Source of the DNA: Allobacillus halotolerans
GTDB taxonomy: Bacteria > Bacillota > Bacilli > Bacillales > Alkalibacillaceae
DNA: 64,000 bases
Direction: 5' to 3' (one strand)
Assembly: GCF_028743495.1 (NCBI RefSeq)
Contig: NZ_CP117968.1
Positions within the stretch are counted from its first letter, which is position 1. Every line of letters begins with the position of its first letter. Below are positions 32,962-41,776 of the stretch, piece after piece. The translations under genes and the position numbers were made by a program. The notes under the pieces were generated by a model. The model was not told the origin of the DNA and made no database searches. It saw only the letters and a list, made by a program, of their open reading frames with translations.

Positions 32962-34167
32962 TTAGTCGATTTTTCGAATTTGAAGCATAGCAAATAGATA
33001 GCCCAAACCAAAAATTAACAACGAATAACGCAGCCATTGAGTCTCGGGGAAAAATTGTAGGCCGATCCAAAACAGAACAAGAGAGATGACCCTGCCAAAA
33101 TTTAAAACAATTTCTTTAAAAACTACATATTCAACCCGGTAATCTCTTGCGTTCCTTGCCTTACCAATTACATCATAAGAAATGGACATAAACGGAGCGA
33201 AAAATAACGGAAACGATAATCCAATAATCAATCCGTATAAATAAAGATCTATCGCTGTATTTGCATAAATAATCCAAACAACAGCACCGTATAACGCTAC
33301 AGAACCAATTAGAATGAATGTTTTTCGTTTAGATGGCTTCAACCAGCGATTCAATAACTGATATACCAAAAGCGATCCACCTGCGTAGATGAAATTATAG
33401 ATCCCAATTGTCAATTCTCGGTCGGTGATCATGAATACCCATAGACCGACTGCAAACAAAAACACACCGTCTCGCATACCTTGTAGAAAGTGTGCATTCA
33501 CCAATCGATACCAATTCGGGTTTTCTTTCCGCTCTTGTAAGGCTCTTCTGATAATATATTGCCCACTCGTTCGCCTACGCTCAAGGAATATACTAGTAAT
33601 TACAGCCAAGATGAACAGCACAAATGATAGGAAGAATATCGTTATATAGCCTTTGTACCCTGACAATACGGTAATTAAATAGCCTGCAAATAAGGGTCCA
33701 ATCATCCAGGCGATTGATTGCAGTGTCCCCATGGTGCTATTAAAGTAATCGCGTGTATGTGGTTCGGTTACTTCAAATGTCAACACACTAAATGCCAACA
33801 AATAAAAACCATAGCCTGCCCCGAGTACGGCACCCAGAAGCATATAGACGGATAAAGCATGACTTCCTAAGGATAAGAGACCGATGAAAAACAGTGAGAT
33901 AAGTATTATTCCGACACGTAGAATAATGACCCGATCGAAACGTTTTACCCATTTGCCAGCAATGATAAAAATAAATAGCTGCGTTAAGTAAATGCAAATA
34001 TTGTACACTGCAAGCAGTTCAATATCATGAGATTGTCTCCACAGAAAGATATTGACGAAGATATTGGACATGCTTAAACCGAGTGTATATAACGCAGAGA
34101 TTGTCAGCAGATAAAATAAATTCTTTCGTTCGTATTCAGTTACGTCATCTCGATGGCGAAGTTTCAT
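32962..34167 (-). CDS. yqgE: MFS transporter (YqgE-like)
   Basis: A 401-residue major facilitator with 12 predicted membrane helices. The loop 2-3 motif is divergent (GKWVKRFDRVIILR), as in the unassigned YqgE group. Between pbpA and sodA it occupies the B. subtilis yqgE position. The substrate is unknown. A GAGGGAGCTAA site precedes the ATG. A basic stretch between helices 6 and 7 (RRRTSGQYIIRRALQERKEN) is the central cytosolic loop. Confidence 0.85.
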   Translation of the reverse strand: MKLRHRDDVTEYERKNLFYLLTISALYTLGLSMSNIFVNIFLWRQSHDIELLAVYNICIYLTQLFIFIIAGKWVKRFDRVIILRVGIILISLFFIGLLSLGSHALSVYMLLGAVLGAGYGFYLLAFSVLTFEVTEPHTRDYFNSTMGTLQSIAWMIGPLFAGYLITVLSGYKGYITIFFLSFVLFILAVITSIFLERRRTSGQYIIRRALQERKENPNWYRLVNAHFLQGMRDGVFLFAVGLWVFMITDRELTIGIYNFIYAGGSLLVYQLLNRWLKPSKRKTFILIGSVALYGAVVWIIYANTAIDLYLYGLIIGLSFPLFFAPFMSISYDVIGKARNARDYRVEYVVFKEIVLNFGRVISLVLFWIGLQFFPETQWLRYSLLIFGLGYLFAMLQIRKID

Positions 34168-34299
34168 TTAGCTCCCTCTTTTCAGTCATTAGTCTAAACA
34201 AGAGGAAACCAGTTATGCACGTTCAATATTGTTCTACAACTGTATAAAATTCGGTACATCGAGCTAACAATTATATAGTATAACCATATTTACTCCATC

Positions 34300-34356
34300 A
34301 TCAAAAAAGCTCTCACCAAAGCAGCAAAGTGCTTTGAAGAGAGCTTATAAAACATG
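34300..34356 (-). terminator. Terminator after sodA
   Basis: AAGCTCTC ... AGAGAGCTT with an inner AAAGCA/TGCTTT pairing; the minus-strand side continues into TTTTTTGATG. It is 15-70 bases beyond the sodA stop. Confidence 0.82.
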
Positions 34357-34370
34357 GTCATTTTTTCATT

Positions 34371-34979
34371 TTATTTAGCGTCTTCATAACGCTTGCTTAC
34401 TTCATCCCAGTTCACAACGTTCCAGAATGCTTTAATGTAATCTGGACGACGGTTTTGATAGTTCAAGTAGTAAGCATGCTCCCAAACATCCAAGCCAAGG
34501 ATCGGTGTTTTACCTTCCATTACTGGTGTATCTTGGTTTGGTGTAGAAGTAATTTCTAATTCTCCATTATTTACAATTAACCATGCCCAGCCAGAACCGA
34601 AACGACCTGCTGCAGCATTTGCGAATTCATCTTGGAATGCTGAAAAGCTACCGAATTTTTCGTTGATCTTATCAGCTAATTCGCCACTTGGTTCTCCTCC
34701 ACCATTTGGGGATAGAACTGTCCAGAATAGTGAGTGGTTCGCATGTCCACCACCATTGTTTCTTACTGCTGTTTGAATATCACTTGGTAGAGAGTTAAGA
34801 TCTTTTAATAACTCATCCAATGATTTGTCTTGAAGGTCAGAATGCCCCTCTAAGGCAGCATTTAATTTCGTCACATAGGTGTTATGGTGCTTCGTGTGGT
34901 GAATGTTCATTGTTTCTTTGTCGATGTGTGGCTCTAGTGCATCATATGCGTATGGTAATTCTGGTAATTCAAAAGCCAT
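34371..34979 (-). CDS. sodA: Superoxide dismutase (Mn)
   Basis: A 202-residue Fe/Mn-SOD. It disproportionates superoxide in the cytosol. Metal ligands are the His in MNIHHTKHH, the His in NHSLFWTVL, and the DVWEHAYYLNYQNRR block. Gly and Gln near the active site (NNGGGHANHSLFW and GSGWAWL) favour manganese. Length is typical. The GAAGGAGG site is strong. Confidence 0.97.
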   Translation of the reverse strand: MAFELPELPYAYDALEPHIDKETMNIHHTKHHNTYVTKLNAALEGHSDLQDKSLDELLKDLNSLPSDIQTAVRNNGGGHANHSLFWTVLSPNGGGEPSGELADKINEKFGSFSAFQDEFANAAAGRFGSGWAWLIVNNGELEITSTPNQDTPVMEGKTPILGLDVWEHAYYLNYQNRRPDYIKAFWNVVNWDEVSKRYEDAK

Positions 34980-35183
34980 GATGAAATTCCTCCTTCAAAT
35001 AATTTAATCCATGGAAATCACAATGAATTTCCCTCCACCATTAAGGGTATCAAGGCTTAGAGCTTCCTGCAAGTTTTATGCATTGCCTAAAATGTTAAAT
35101 CCTTGTCATTCTTTATTAGCGATTCAGCCTTTATCTCATGATAAAATAGAATTAAACAAACGTTTAGGGAGATTCGATCCGTA

Positions 35184-36911
35184 ATGAATGTAAAACAAAT
35201 CATCCGCGAACAAAAAAATAAACTGATGTGGATTTTATTATTCAGTATTCTGCTAGGTGCGATCATTGTCTTCCAAGCTTATTTAATCGTTGAAATCATT
35301 CATACAATTTTTCTGGAAAACCAACCATTCGAATCTGTCGTGACATTACTTTCACTCCTATTCATCCTCCTGCTTGGTCGCGCACTTTTTATTCATTTCA
35401 TTGGTTCAGTCAGTCTGAAGCTCGGATTTCAGGCTAAGAAAAAAATCAGGAACCGATTATTGGACCATTTTTCAACCAAATCTCTAACACCAACTAACGA
35501 AGACCAATCTGGCAAAAAAATTGGCCTGATGCTGGATACAGTGGATGAGATCGATCCTTATTTTAGTGAATACTTGCCTAAAGTCATTCAAGCATCGACC
35601 ATTCCCATCATCCTCCTTGGGGTCATTTTCTATTTTAACTATCCATCTGGATTAATCATTTTATTTACCGCGCCTTTTATTCCTTTATTTATGGCGATCA
35701 TTGGTATGAAAACAAGGGATAAATCAGAAGAGCAAATTGAACAAATGAATGCATTTTCAGCGCAATTTCTCGATACTCTCCAAGGATTGAAAACATTAAA
35801 GTTATTCGGTAAGGCTAAACAATCCGAATCAAAGATCGAAACGAGCACGTTGGGATTTCGCGATGCCACGATGGATGTTTTAAAAGTCGCATTCGCCTCA
35901 GCGTTTATGATGGAGTTAATATCCATGTTAAGCATGGGACTTATTGCTTTGGAAGTATCTTTCCGTATGATTGTATTCGATTCCATTACATTCCATACAG
36001 CCTTTTTCGTTCTTTTGTTGGCTCCAGAATTTTATGTACTTTTGAAGGAGTTAAGCAGTGCTTTCCATTCCGGTCGGGAAAGTTTGACTGCTATTAAAAA
36101 AATAAATGAAGAGATTTCCACGGATGCAAATGATGTCAGCTGGGGAACCCAAAAGTTGCAGACAGGCTCTCCATCCTCCATCCAATTAAATAATGTTGAC
36201 ATGCAATATCCAAATGACGGTTTCATGCTTGGCCCAATCAATCTTCATATTGATCCGTATGAAAAAATAGCTTTGATCGGTGAAAGTGGATCGGGAAAAA
36301 CGACCTTATTCCATCTGTTGGCTGGTTTGATGGAACCACAGTCAGGGACGATCTATTTGGATGGCTATTCAAAGGCTGATGTCGATTCATCTTCTTGGTT
36401 TCGTCAACTGGGATATCTATCGCAGGACCCTTATATATTTGCCGGAACGATTGCAGAAAATATCTCTCTCGGAACAGACAAGTTCGTCAGTGATCAGGAA
36501 ATATGGCGCGTATTAAATCAAGTGAAACTCGATACCCTCGTATCTACATTAGAACACGGCATCCATACAACGATCGGTGAAGGTGGACGAGGTCTATCGG
36601 GCGGTGAAAAACAACGGTTAGCACTTGCACGAATTTTAATTAAACAACCTTCGATTTTATTATTCGATGAACCAACAACTGGACTTGATCTGAAAACGGA
36701 AAAAGTCATCCAAAATAGCTTGGAGCAGTTAACTGAAAAAATGACAGTCATTACAATCGCACATCGAATAAAAACAATCCAATCCAGCGACCGCATTTGG
36801 ATTATGGAAGAAGGAAAAATTGTAGCAGATGGTACACATAAAGAGTTGGAACATTCCAATGAGTTCTATCAGAGCTTAATTACACCAATAAGAAAGGAGA
36901 ACATGGAATGA
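35184..36911 (+). CDS. cydD: Thiol reductant ABC exporter subunit CydD
   Basis: A 575-residue fused membrane-ATPase half transporter with six helices up to about residue 310. Walker A is GESGSGKTT, the signature LSGGEKQR, and Walker B ILLFDEPTTG. With CydC it exports cysteine/glutathione-type thiols needed for assembly of cytochrome bd. The stop overlaps the cydC ATG by 4 bases. The locus is on the opposite strand from cydABS, facing it. Confidence 0.92.
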   Translation: MNVKQIIREQKNKLMWILLFSILLGAIIVFQAYLIVEIIHTIFLENQPFESVVTLLSLLFILLLGRALFIHFIGSVSLKLGFQAKKKIRNRLLDHFSTKSLTPTNEDQSGKKIGLMLDTVDEIDPYFSEYLPKVIQASTIPIILLGVIFYFNYPSGLIILFTAPFIPLFMAIIGMKTRDKSEEQIEQMNAFSAQFLDTLQGLKTLKLFGKAKQSESKIETSTLGFRDATMDVLKVAFASAFMMELISMLSMGLIALEVSFRMIVFDSITFHTAFFVLLLAPEFYVLLKELSSAFHSGRESLTAIKKINEEISTDANDVSWGTQKLQTGSPSSIQLNNVDMQYPNDGFMLGPINLHIDPYEKIALIGESGSGKTTLFHLLAGLMEPQSGTIYLDGYSKADVDSSSWFRQLGYLSQDPYIFAGTIAENISLGTDKFVSDQEIWRVLNQVKLDTLVSTLEHGIHTTIGEGGRGLSGGEKQRLALARILIKQPSILLFDEPTTGLDLKTEKVIQNSLEQLTEKMTVITIAHRIKTIQSSDRIWIMEEGKIVADGTHKELEHSNEFYQSLITPIRKENME

Positions 36912-38608
36912 CAAATTTACGTGTTGTAATTAACGAAATTTTGAAAGAAAAAAAAGATGTTCTTCTTTCTGTATTGTTTGGATTCATTGCTGGTATGGCA
37001 GCGATTGGTTTATTTTCAGCGAGTGGTTATTTACTATCCAAAGCCGCAATTGGCGTACCGCTTACAGCATTAACTGTAGTAATTGCAATCGTCAAATTGC
37101 TCGGAGTGACAAGAGCGTTTAGTCGCTATGGCGAACGTTATTATTCACACCGTGCAAGTTTTACTGTTCTCGGTCATATCCGCAAAACATTTTATCGAAG
37201 ACTGGACCAGTCATTCTCAACCCTCATGCAAAAATATCAATCCGGTGACTTGCTCTCGCGTATGGTGGGTGATATTGAATCGTTACAAACCTATTTCTTA
37301 CGGGTATTATATCCACCGATGTTGCTCTTTTTTATTTTCTTGACGACGATTTTCTTTGCATCCTTTTTTTCATTTTGGGTTGCTGCAATTTTGTTTATTG
37401 GGTTTATACTACAAATTCTAGTCTTGCCCACCCTCTTTTATTGGTGGCTGATGAAAACCAAGTCAACGGTGCGTATGGATAGAACTACATTGTCTAACGA
37501 TGCAGGCGAATACTTTTTCGGATACAAAGAGTTGAAAATTTTTCAACACGAAAAAACACAGAAAAACGCATTGATCAAAGCGAGCGATCAATATGAACGA
37601 TCATCTTTCAATCAAAAAAGGAAAGAAAGGCTTCATCAAACCATTTACACATGGGTCGGCTATTTTATCATTTGGCTTGTGTTGGCAGCAGGTGCCTATT
37701 TTGTATCAGATGGTGACTTGAACGGGATTTATTTAGCTGTATTTTTATTGCTATCGATCACACTGTTTGAAAACAGTGAAGTGTTAAGTGCCTTGCCGAT
37801 TCATCTAGCAAACAGTCAGGAAGTTAGTGAACGTTTAAGTGAAGTGGAACCAACAGGTCATGAAGATATGAAAACAACAGTGTCCTCTCTTGGTTCATTA
37901 CAAATGGAACAGCTGACTTTCAGTTATCCCAATGCCCTATCACCTGCTCTACTTGATGTAAGTTTTATTTTAAATAGAGGCAGTAAAACAGCTATTGTTG
38001 GGCCTAGTGGTTCAGGTAAATCAACGATTATTGACTTAGTTCTCGGTATCGAATCTACACAAGACGGACGCATACTATGGAATAACGAACTGGTTGAAAA
38101 GCTTGAACCTAGCTCATTATGGAAGCATTCAAATGTAGTATTACAAGAAAGTCATTTCTTTTACGGGACTGTTCGTGATAATCTATTTGCTGATTCAACT
38201 CACACAGATGCCGATATGCTCAAGGTCCTCGAACGGGTGAACCTATCTTATTTGGATCTCGATTCGCTTGTATTGGAAAAGGGCAGTAATTTATCCGGTG
38301 GGGAAAAACAACGACTAGCAGTTGCTAGAACACTATTGAAGCCAGAGGCTGAGCTTTGGTTGCTAGATGAACCGACTTCAAGTTTAGATACGAAAAATAA
38401 AGATAATATCTACCGACAACTTTGGAATGAAACAGAAGATAAAACCATGCTATTGATTACACATGAATTAACTCACTTAGAAGACATGGACCAAATCATC
38501 GTTTTACAAGAGGGTAAAATCGTTGAATCAGGAACCTATGAAGAGCTCATGAAGCGTCAAGGTGAATTTTTCCAAATGAAACAGATTGAAGACTCTGTCT
38601 TACTATAA
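36908..38608 (+). CDS. cydC: Thiol reductant ABC exporter subunit CydC
   Basis: A 566-residue half transporter with an N-terminal six-helix domain carrying the CydC-like GLFSASGYLLSKAA segment. Walker A is GPSGSGKST, the signature LSGGEKQR, and Walker B LWLLDEPTSS. It forms a heterodimer with CydD in the cytoplasmic membrane. AGAAAGGAGAAC precedes the ATG within the cydD end, so translation is coupled. A 52-bp repeat array begins 26 bases after its stop. Confidence 0.92.
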   Translation: MTNLRVVINEILKEKKDVLLSVLFGFIAGMAAIGLFSASGYLLSKAAIGVPLTALTVVIAIVKLLGVTRAFSRYGERYYSHRASFTVLGHIRKTFYRRLDQSFSTLMQKYQSGDLLSRMVGDIESLQTYFLRVLYPPMLLFFIFLTTIFFASFFSFWVAAILFIGFILQILVLPTLFYWWLMKTKSTVRMDRTTLSNDAGEYFFGYKELKIFQHEKTQKNALIKASDQYERSSFNQKRKERLHQTIYTWVGYFIIWLVLAAGAYFVSDGDLNGIYLAVFLLLSITLFENSEVLSALPIHLANSQEVSERLSEVEPTGHEDMKTTVSSLGSLQMEQLTFSYPNALSPALLDVSFILNRGSKTAIVGPSGSGKSTIIDLVLGIESTQDGRILWNNELVEKLEPSSLWKHSNVVLQESHFFYGTVRDNLFADSTHTDADMLKVLERVNLSYLDLDSLVLEKGSNLSGGEKQRLAVARTLLKPEAELWLLDEPTSSLDTKNKDNIYRQLWNETEDKTMLLITHELTHLEDMDQIIVLQEGKIVESGTYEELMKRQGEFFQMKQIEDSVLL

Positions 38609-38633
38609 GTACAATCGGTAGCCAAACGGTTTG

Positions 38634-38917
38634 GTGCGCTACCCCCGAATAGACACACTCAAATCAGGGGTAGAACATAAAAAAAGTGCGCTACCCCCGA
38701 ATAGACGCACTCAAATCGGGGGTAGAGCATAAAAAAAGTGCGCTACCCCCGGATAGACGCGCTCAAATCAGGGATAGAGCATAAAAAAAGTGCGCTACCC
38801 CCGGATAGACGCGCTCAAATCAGGGGTAGAACATAAAAAAAGTGCGCTACCCCCGGATAGACGAACTCAAATCAGGGGTAGGGCATAAAAAAAAGTGCGC
38901 TACCCCCGAATAGACAA
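38634..38917 (+). repeat. 52-bp tandem repeat array, five units and a part
   Basis: Units start at 38641, 38693, 38745, 38797 and 38849; the fifth has one extra A, and a partial unit ends near 38917. Each carries ACCCCCGAATAGACGC, CTCAAATCAGGGGTAGA and CATAAAAAAAGTGCGCT. The family and orientation are the same as in the 29.4-kb array, but the loop is CATAAAAAAA rather than CTGAAAAAAA. It fills the space between the convergent cydDC and cydABS transcripts together with the terminator at 38915. Confidence 0.95.
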
Positions 38918-38966
38918 ACACCCCAGTTAGGATTGTCGCGCTGCCAACCTGACTGGGGTGTTTGCA
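38915..38966. terminator. Terminator between cydC and cydS
   Basis: AAACACCCCAGTTAGG ... CCTGACTGGGGTGTTT forms a stem of about 15 bp with one bulge. It probably ends both convergent operons. The left arm abuts the last repeat unit. Confidence 0.8.
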
Positions 38967-39002
38967 TTTTCCTTTATCTTATTCATCTGTTATATATGAT
39001 CA

Positions 39003-39113
39003 TTATTCATCCTCATATAAAGAAGGGCTCTCTCTTAATACGACCCAAAAAGCTAAGATAATCGATCCGATCAACACAACCGGTGGTGCATATATAATTA
39101 GTAATTCTTCCAT
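39003..39113 (-). CDS. cydS: Cytochrome bd oxidase small subunit CydS
   Basis: A 36-residue single-helix protein, MEELLIIYAPPVVLIGSIIL at the start, then AFWVVLRESPSLYEDE. The YAPPVV...AFWV pattern and size match the CydS subunit seen in the Geobacillus thermodenitrificans bd oxidase structure, where it packs beside the haem subunit. It starts 14 bases after cydB behind GAGGTGATTC, so it is the third gene of a cydABS operon. Too short for routine gene calling. Confidence 0.85.
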   Translation of the reverse strand: MEELLIIYAPPVVLIGSIILAFWVVLRESPSLYEDE

Positions 39114-39127
39114 ATGAATCACCTCAA

Positions 39128-40141
39128 CTATTTATCGCCTTGGATATATCTCTTATCGAATAGAAATAACTTGAATACTAAATACAATGATGGAACAAGC
39201 ATGACAAAGCCTAAAATGAATACGACGATCAATGATATTGCCATTGTTTCATTTGTAAATCCATCATGTACGGTTAAGTGAGGATAGAGTAAATAAGGAT
39301 ACTTTGAAATACCGTAAGCGTAAAAAGCAAATGCGAACTGCCCGAATAACAAAGTTACTGACCAGCCATAATTTTTCTTTTTGATAAGAAAATATACAGA
39401 ACCAATAAAGAGTACAAAAGAAATAGCAAACATCCACCATAAATCAAAGATCAATTCTAAATGATCTGGATTATGCCAACGTAATTCGTATATGATTCCA
39501 CCCGCGGTTATAATCAATGGCACAGCCCAAATTAAAGCGTATTTTCGCATTAAATTGGTTGCTTCAATATCTCCAGCCTTATCTGCATACCACGTCAGAA
39601 AAACGGCTGATATATACAATACAGCTACTACGGCTAAAATCACGATACTCCATGTCAATGGACTCGTAAATAGTGTCCAATAGTCCAAAACAGGTCCAGA
39701 CTCAGTAATTTCAATGAATCCCCCTTCTGAAATCGCGAAAACGACAGAAAGTGATGCAGGAAATACTAAACCTGACGCCCCGTACATAAACGCATATCCG
39801 TTATGGCCTGTTGGTCCATAGGTTTCGAAAGCATAGTAAGAACCGCGTATCGCTAGTAAGATCAAAGCGATGCTGACAGGAACTAGTAGTACACTCCCAT
39901 AATAGTAAGCTGTTGATGGAAAAAACCCGACGATTCCTACGAAGAAAAATACTAGGAAAACATTCGTGATTTCCCATACTGGCGAAAGATAACGTTGGAT
40001 GACCTTCGTCAAAATATGTTCCTTGCCAGTTAATTTACTATAAGCATTGAAGAACCCTGCACCGAAATCTATGGAGGCGATCATCACATATCCAAATAAA
40101 AATGTCCATAAAACAGCCATTCCTAAAATCTCATAGCTCAT
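39128..40141 (-). CDS. cydB: Cytochrome d ubiquinol oxidase subunit II
   Basis: A 337-residue membrane protein with eight to nine predicted helices and the CydB hallmark GSYYAFETYG and ASIDFGAGFFN segments. It is the structural partner of CydA in the quinol oxidase. Its ATG overlaps the cydA stop (ATGA). A typical N-terminus (LGMAVLWTFLFGYVMIASIDFG) is present. Confidence 0.93.
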   Translation of the reverse strand: MSYEILGMAVLWTFLFGYVMIASIDFGAGFFNAYSKLTGKEHILTKVIQRYLSPVWEITNVFLVFFFVGIVGFFPSTAYYYGSVLLVPVSIALILLAIRGSYYAFETYGPTGHNGYAFMYGASGLVFPASLSVVFAISEGGFIEITESGPVLDYWTLFTSPLTWSIVILAVVAVLYISAVFLTWYADKAGDIEATNLMRKYALIWAVPLIITAGGIIYELRWHNPDHLELIFDLWWMFAISFVLFIGSVYFLIKKKNYGWSVTLLFGQFAFAFYAYGISKYPYLLYPHLTVHDGFTNETMAISLIVVFILGFVMLVPSLYLVFKLFLFDKRYIQGDK

Positions 40142-41478
40142 CGACCCTCACCACCTTGTAATGATGCTAGATCTTTTTCTACTGGGTTTTGTTTAAACAT
40201 ACGCGTGAGCACAACGACGACACCGATACCTAGTACTAGGTACAGAATCGCAAACAATACGAACATCAATCCGACATGATCACTTTGTGTTGCCGCTTGG
40301 TCTACCGTCATAAAACCTCTTAAGATCCATGGCTGTCTTCCAAATTCAGCTAGCCACCATCCTGATTCGATCGCTATCATAGATAAAGGGCCACCTAGCA
40401 AAATACAAAATCGAAACCATTTTTGTCGGATCCAATTCCAGTTGTAACGTGTTCCTATTACATAAATCAACCCTAAGAAAATCATCAATGAGCCAATCGT
40501 AATCATAATGTCGAAGAAATAGTGAATGAACAAAGGTGGTTGCTCTTCTTCCGGGAATTCATTTAACCCTATCACTTCAGCAGATGGATTATTAAACGCT
40601 AAAATACTTAGCGCATATGGTATTTCAAGCGCATAGCGGACGTTTTGATCGTCATCCAATATGCCCATATATATGAGTGGTGCTTCTGTTTCTGTTTCAA
40701 AGTGCCATTCTGCTGCAGCTAACTTTTCTGGTTGGTGCTCTGCCAAGTACTTACCAGAAAAGTCTCCGAGTAATGCTGATGCAATTGCAAATACTAAACC
40801 AACTTTCATCGTCAAGTGCAAGCCTTTTTTATGATATGTTTGTTTCGAACCACGCAATAAGTGAAAGGCAGCGATTGAAGCCAAAATAAATGCTGAAGTC
40901 ATGAACGCCGTAGCGACAACGTGCGTCACTTTTGTCCAAGTTGCAAGGTTGAACATTGCCATCAATGGATTCACGCTTGTTAACTGTCCATTAACAATTT
41001 CAAACCCTTCTGGCATGTTCATAAACGCATTGACCGTTGTTATAAAGAATGCCGACATTGCAGCTCCTATAGCAACTGGAACGAGTAATAATAAATGTTT
41101 TTTAGGATTTTCAAAGCGATCCCAAGTATATAGATATATACCTAAGAATATTGCTTCGAAGAAAAAAGCGAATACTTCCATGAATAAAGGTAAGGCAATC
41201 ACATGCCCGGCTAATTCCATGAACCTTGGCCAAAGAAGACTTAATTGCAAGCCAATCGCCGTTCCTGTAACTACACCTACAGCTACAGTTACAACAAATC
41301 CTTTGGCCCATCTTCTTGCCATTAATAGATAATGAGGGTCATTTCGTTTTATGCCGATCCACTGTGCAATCATAATCATTAAAGGTACGCCAACACCAAT
41401 CGTCGCAAAGATAATATGAAAGCTTAGCGTCAACATGGTAAGCATTCGACTTCCAAATACCGGATCATCAAATAACAT
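40138..41478 (-). CDS. cydA: Cytochrome d ubiquinol oxidase subunit I
   Basis: A 446-residue haem-bearing subunit. It oxidises menaquinol and reduces oxygen at low tension. Seen: the N-terminal SFHIIFATIGVGVPLM with the haem-ligand His, GRQPWILRGFMTVDQA near the C-terminus, and a short Q-loop. This is the cyanide-insensitive (CIO/YthA-like) branch. ATG at 41478 has GGGGGGAG seven bases ahead, so the nine-codon upstream extension is not used. TATAAT at 41523-41518 (minus) fits a promoter. A half Rex-like site (TTGTGAA at about 41587) was seen but is incomplete. Confidence 0.93.
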   Translation of the reverse strand: MLFDDPVFGSRMLTMLTLSFHIIFATIGVGVPLMIMIAQWIGIKRNDPHYLLMARRWAKGFVVTVAVGVVTGTAIGLQLSLLWPRFMELAGHVIALPLFMEVFAFFFEAIFLGIYLYTWDRFENPKKHLLLLVPVAIGAAMSAFFITTVNAFMNMPEGFEIVNGQLTSVNPLMAMFNLATWTKVTHVVATAFMTSAFILASIAAFHLLRGSKQTYHKKGLHLTMKVGLVFAIASALLGDFSGKYLAEHQPEKLAAAEWHFETETEAPLIYMGILDDDQNVRYALEIPYALSILAFNNPSAEVIGLNEFPEEEQPPLFIHYFFDIMITIGSLMIFLGLIYVIGTRYNWNWIRQKWFRFCILLGGPLSMIAIESGWWLAEFGRQPWILRGFMTVDQAATQSDHVGLMFVLFAILYLVLGIGVVVVLTRMFKQNPVEKDLASLQGGEGR

Positions 41479-41729
41479 GTTTCTCCCCCCATGAAGTAAT
41501 ATCATGTATCAATTACTATTATACCCTATCTGTTCTTGACTAAAGCTTATATCTATGAAGGTTATATGGCTTTATTATGTACTATTTGTGAATGAATCTC
41601 ATTTTGCTGAAACAAATAATAATTACATTTTATGTATTTTGAATCTATTAAAATGATGGAAACTGTCTTGATATTCTTGACATTTCCTCAATAACATTAA
41701 AACAAACCTTTGTTGAATGAACAAAACAA

Positions 41730-41772
41730 AAACAGACCTCTTAAGAGTGAAATACTCATAGAGGCCTGTTAG
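41730..41772 (-). terminator. Terminator after the DHA2 exporter gene
   Basis: AACAGACCTCT ... AGAGGCCTGTT, 10-11 bp with one bulge, followed on the minus strand by TTTTTGTTTTG. Confidence 0.82.
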
Positions 41773-41776
41773 ATAT

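Noticed and set aside
41585..41606. Rex operator upstream of cydA
   Set aside because: TTGTGAA is present, but the second half-site TTCACAA is not; recorded only as a half match.
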